DNA of 64,000 nucleotides from CAZHFW01 sp964531675 (GTDB taxonomy: Bacteria; Planctomycetota; Phycisphaerae; Phycisphaerales; UBA1924). This document shows positions 61,052 through 64,000 of the stretch, in pieces; position 1 is the first letter of the stretch; each line of letters begins with the position of its first letter. The notes under the pieces are model-generated. The model searched no databases. It was not told where the DNA came from and saw only the letters and a list, made by a program, of their open reading frames with translations. The translations under genes were made by a program, and so were the position numbers. The stretch covers positions 1-64,000 of the forward strand of contig CAZHFW010000019.1 of the NCBI GenBank assembly GCA_964531675.1, in the 5' to 3' direction.

Positions 61052-63988
61052 TCAGGAGAGATTCAACGCCTCATCCAGATTCAAAAGCACATTCCCCACC
61101 ATCGTCCAGGCTGCAAGCTCGGACCGCTGCTCGGGCGTGGTCACCCCCGCGACGATCGCACCATCCAGTGCGCCGAGCAACTTCTCCACCGCCTCCGACC
61201 CGGCCGTCAGTTCGCTCCGCTGCGCCGCCAGATACGCCAGCAATCGCTCGATCTCGGCCTCCCGGGGCGCCCTCGCGACGCACAGCCTGAACGCGTACGC
61301 GAGCCTCTCGCGATCGGTCTTGCCCGCCTCCGGGTCGAGCAGCGCTCGCCTTCCCAGGCCCGCAGCACACTCAAAGAACGCGGGGTCGTTGAGCGTCGTC
61401 AGAGCAGCCAAAGGCGTGTTCGTGCGTGACCGCCTCGTGCACGTCACCTGCCTCGCGGGCGCGTCGAAGCTCACGAAGCTCGGATAAGGCGTCGCCCGCT
61501 TGATGAACGTGTAGATTCCCCGACGGTAGCGATCGCCCCCCGTGCTCTGGCTCCAGTTGTCCGCGCTGTACGCGTGCCCCCAGATCCCCGGCGGCTGATA
61601 CGGGAACACGCTCGGCCCGCCGATCCGCTGGACGAGCAGACCCGAGACCCCCAGCGCCGTGTCGCGGATCGCTTCCGCATCAAGCCTGAACCGAGGCCCA
61701 CGCGAGATCCACGCGTTGTGCGGATCAATCGCCAGCAGCTCCGCGTTCAGGTTCGAGCTCTGCCGATACGCCGCGGACGTGACGATCAGCCGGTGGAGAG
61801 CCTTCTGGCTCCAGCCCGACTTGACGAAACTCGAGGCCAGGAAATCAAGCAGAGCCCGATCGCTCGGCTCGCTGGAGCGCGTCCCGAAGTCCTCCTCGGT
61901 CTCGACGATGCCCCGCCCGAAGTGCTGGGACCAGATTCGATTGACCGTGACCCGCGCCGTCAGCGGATTGTCGGGCCGCACGAGCCAGCGGGCCAGGCCC
62001 AAACGATTCCGCTCCGCGCCCTCCAACGACGGCAGCACCGCGGGCACATCAGGCTCAACCGCCTCGCCAGGCGTCAGAAAGCTCCCCCGCACGAAGACGT
62101 GCGTCGGCCGTCGCTCGGGAAGCTCCTTCATGATCTCGGTCGTCACACCCGCATCGATCGTGCGACGCAGTTCGTCGCGCCGCTTCACCGCCTCAGCACG
62201 GCCGGCGTCCTCTTCCTTCAAAGACGCGACGAGCTTGTCCGCCGCCTCAAGCTTGTTCTTCAGATCCGCCTCGTCAGGCCTGGGAAGCTTGAGCTGGGGA
62301 GTCTCGACACCGGTCTCGCCGCTGCCGACGTCCTTGGTCTCCGCGGGTGTGTTGTTGAAGAACGCCAGAAAGCGGAAGTAGTCCTTCTGCGTGAACGGGT
62401 CGTACTTGTGGTCATGGCACTGGGCGCACGCGAGGGTCGTCCCGAGCCAGACCGTCGCGGTCGTGTTCGTCCGGTCGAGCACCGCCGCGACACGGGCCTC
62501 CTCCGGATCCACCCCGCCTTCCTCGTTGACCATCGTGCAGCGGTTGAATCCCGTCGCGACAAGCTGCGCCGTCGTCGGATTGGGCAGCAGATCCCCCGCG
62601 AGCTGCTCGATCGTGAACTGATCGAAAGGCATGTCCTGGTTGATCGCGTTGATCACCCAGTCGCGATAGGGCCAGAGCGACCAGCGCTGGTCTTTCTCAT
62701 ACCCGCGCGAGTCCGCGTAGCGTGCCAGATCAAGCCACACGCGCGCCCAACGCTCGCCATACGCGGGCGACGCCAGAAGCCTGTCCACCACTCGCTCGTA
62801 CGCGCCGTCCGCCTTGTCGTGCACAAACGCATCGATCTCGCCGATCGTCGGCGGAAGGCCCGTCAGATCGAGCGTGACCCGCCTGATCAGCGTCTCTCGT
62901 GAAGCCTCGGGCGAGGGCTTGAGACCCTTGGACTCCAGGTTCGCCAGCACGAATCGATCGAGCGGCCCGCGACACCACGCCTCTTCCCGCACCGCGGGAG
63001 GCTTGGGCTCGCGCACCGCGACATACGACCAATGCGTCTCCTCGCGCTCCTCCACCACCGGAAGCCTCGCGCCCGCGGCGTCCGCGCCGGTTGACGTCGG
63101 CGCCGGAGCATCGCCGGACCACTTGGCCCCCTGGTCGATCCACGCCTTCAGGATCTTGATCTGCTCCTCGGGCAACGGCGGCATCTCCAGCGGCATCTGC
63201 TGCTCCGCGCCGCCAGGCGACACCCGCTCGATCAGATAGCTCTCCGCCGAGTTCCCGACCACGATCGCCTCGCCGCCCGTGCCTCCCTGCAAGAGCCCCG
63301 CGTGCGTATCGAGTCTGAGCCCGCCGCGCCGCTTCTTGGCGCTGTGGCACGACACGCACGACGCTTCCAGAATCGGCCGCACATCGCGATCGAACACGAT
63401 CACGCCGTCGGCGGGGAACGTGACCTTGGCCACGGTTCCCTTGGGCGCTTCGACCAGGGGCCCGCCAAGCGGACCTCCTTTGGAGGCCTCACCTTCAGTC
63501 TTGGGCTCGGTCGTCGCGGTGCTCCCGAAGCCTGCGATCTCGCGCCAGGGTCCCATCCAGTAATCCGGGCCGTAGGTCAGGTTGCCGCCGAAGTGCCCCG
63601 CCACGCCGACCAGGGTCGCTGCGATGATCAACAGCCCGCGATAGCCCGCCCGCATCGCGTCCTTCGCGCCCACCGCGCCGATCGCGGCGCACAGCAGCGC
63701 GAGCACCGCACACGCCGCCGCCACCACACCCGTCCAACGGTGAATGGTCAACGTGGTCGACACGCTCTGTGCGTGCTCATACGCCGCGTTGAACCAGCCC
63801 GCGGTCGCCGCCACCACCGCGCCGCCCGCGCCCATCACCAGGCATCCCAGCGCCGCGGGAGAAGACCCGCGGCGGCGCAGCGCCGAGATCGTTTCGAAGA
63901 TCGCCGCTGCTGCCAAGAGCGCGATCGGGAAGTGGATCACCAGCGGGTGAAGCCTTCCGACCGCCCGCTCCACCTGCTCGGCCTTCAC
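61052..63988 (-). CDS. PSCyt1/DUF1549/DUF1553 protein with DUF2231-type membrane N-terminus
   Basis: At least 978 residues; the frame runs on past the GTG at 63988 to the window edge, so the true start may lie outside. It begins with a four-helix membrane domain of DUF2231 type (RLHPLVIHFPIALLAAAAIF). A c-type cytochrome-like PSCyt1 domain follows with a CVSCH haem motif (ILEASCVSCHSAKKRRGG). The PSCyt2/DUF1549 domain (VTLDLTGLPPTIGEIDAFV, ACAQCHDHKYDPFTQKDYF) has a second CxxCH. The PSD1/DUF1553 domain (NPLTARVTVNRIWSQHFGRG, VTSAAYRQSSNLNAEL) forms the C-terminal third. Haem binding and an envelope redox role are likely, but no reaction is known for this family. Confidence 0.9.
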   Translation of the reverse strand: MKAEQVERAVGRLHPLVIHFPIALLAAAAIFETISALRRRGSSPAALGCLVMGAGGAVVAATAGWFNAAYEHAQSVSTTLTIHRWTGVVAAACAVLALLCAAIGAVGAKDAMRAGYRGLLIIAATLVGVAGHFGGNLTYGPDYWMGPWREIAGFGSTATTEPKTEGEASKGGPLGGPLVEAPKGTVAKVTFPADGVIVFDRDVRPILEASCVSCHSAKKRRGGLRLDTHAGLLQGGTGGEAIVVGNSAESYLIERVSPGGAEQQMPLEMPPLPEEQIKILKAWIDQGAKWSGDAPAPTSTGADAAGARLPVVEEREETHWSYVAVREPKPPAVREEAWCRGPLDRFVLANLESKGLKPSPEASRETLIRRVTLDLTGLPPTIGEIDAFVHDKADGAYERVVDRLLASPAYGERWARVWLDLARYADSRGYEKDQRWSLWPYRDWVINAINQDMPFDQFTIEQLAGDLLPNPTTAQLVATGFNRCTMVNEEGGVDPEEARVAAVLDRTNTTATVWLGTTLACAQCHDHKYDPFTQKDYFRFLAFFNNTPAETKDVGSGETGVETPQLKLPRPDEADLKNKLEAADKLVASLKEEDAGRAEAVKRRDELRRTIDAGVTTEIMKELPERRPTHVFVRGSFLTPGEAVEPDVPAVLPSLEGAERNRLGLARWLVRPDNPLTARVTVNRIWSQHFGRGIVETEEDFGTRSSEPSDRALLDFLASSFVKSGWSQKALHRLIVTSAAYRQSSNLNAELLAIDPHNAWISRGPRFRLDAEAIRDTALGVSGLLVQRIGGPSVFPYQPPGIWGHAYSADNWSQSTGGDRYRRGIYTFIKRATPYPSFVSFDAPARQVTCTRRSRTNTPLAALTTLNDPAFFECAAGLGRRALLDPEAGKTDRERLAYAFRLCVARAPREAEIERLLAYLAAQRSELTAGSEAVEKLLGALDGAIVAGVTTPEQRSELAAWTMVGNVLLNLDEALNLS

Positions 63989-64000
63989 CTCACCCAGCGC

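Overview
The window is about 64 kb of dense, high-GC bacterial chromosome. The gene content points to the Planctomycetota, most likely class Phycisphaerae. Four secreted proteins end in the short sorting signal seen in that group (a VP-x-PG stretch, a hydrophobic segment and an Arg cluster). A PSCyt/PSD1 cytochrome-like protein sits beside a DUF1501 protein. There are also a sulfatase, an unusually long glutamyl-tRNA synthetase, RodA/FtsW-type wall genes and many short orphan proteins. The assignment is inference from content; no rRNA or tRNA gene was seen.

Layout. 0-2.3 kb: two GT4 glycosyltransferases and a one-domain asparaginase. 2.5-8.7 kb (minus): rplU, a CDF metal exporter, a nuclease-like secreted protein, an ECF sigma/anti-sigma pair and typA. 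8.9-13.7 kb (minus): a GGDEF diguanylate cyclase, a receiver-like protein, murG and ftsW. 13.7-15.1 kb: a RAYT-type (IS200/Y1-like) transposase gene between hairpin repeats. 15.2-22.3 kb: rimO, an orphan GspE N-domain protein, mnmE and yidC. 22.5-26.7 kb: two zinc-ribbon membrane proteins, glyA and small proteins. 26.9-29.4 kb: two clpP genes and a phosphoesterase. 29.4-36 kb: a repeat-rich stretch with a MORN protein, a DNA glycosylase, a glutamine amidotransferase, a Deg-type protease, a phosphofructokinase and a PfkB kinase. 37-40.4 kb (minus): an accessory block of sigma-region-4-like proteins and orphan proteins of unlike composition. 40.5-54 kb: sorted secreted proteins, an AraC regulator, an OPT transporter, an HNH nuclease, glnS, a methyltransferase, a sulfatase and gltX. 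54.3-64 kb: an EF-G paralogue, an ankyrin protein, a LysR regulator and a three-gene NHL/DUF1501/PSCyt-PSD1 operon.

The most interesting structure is a family of 29-nt palindromes with a 13-bp stem and a 3-nt loop, framed by CACG on one side and ATCG on the other. Copies flank the RAYT gene on both sides and recur at 29.5, 31.8, 32.1 and 35.9 kb. Three of the dispersed sites are inverted pairs with exactly the same 44-bp spacer. Stem changes are largely compensatory between copies. This looks like a planctomycete REP/BIME system with its own transposase, a layout described mainly for gammaproteobacteria. Two further repeat families (hairpins with GCAA loops, and a 35-bp inverted repeat) and hairpin-bearing in-frame insertions inside rimO and the DNA glycosylase gene suggest that palindromic elements have actively shaped this chromosome.
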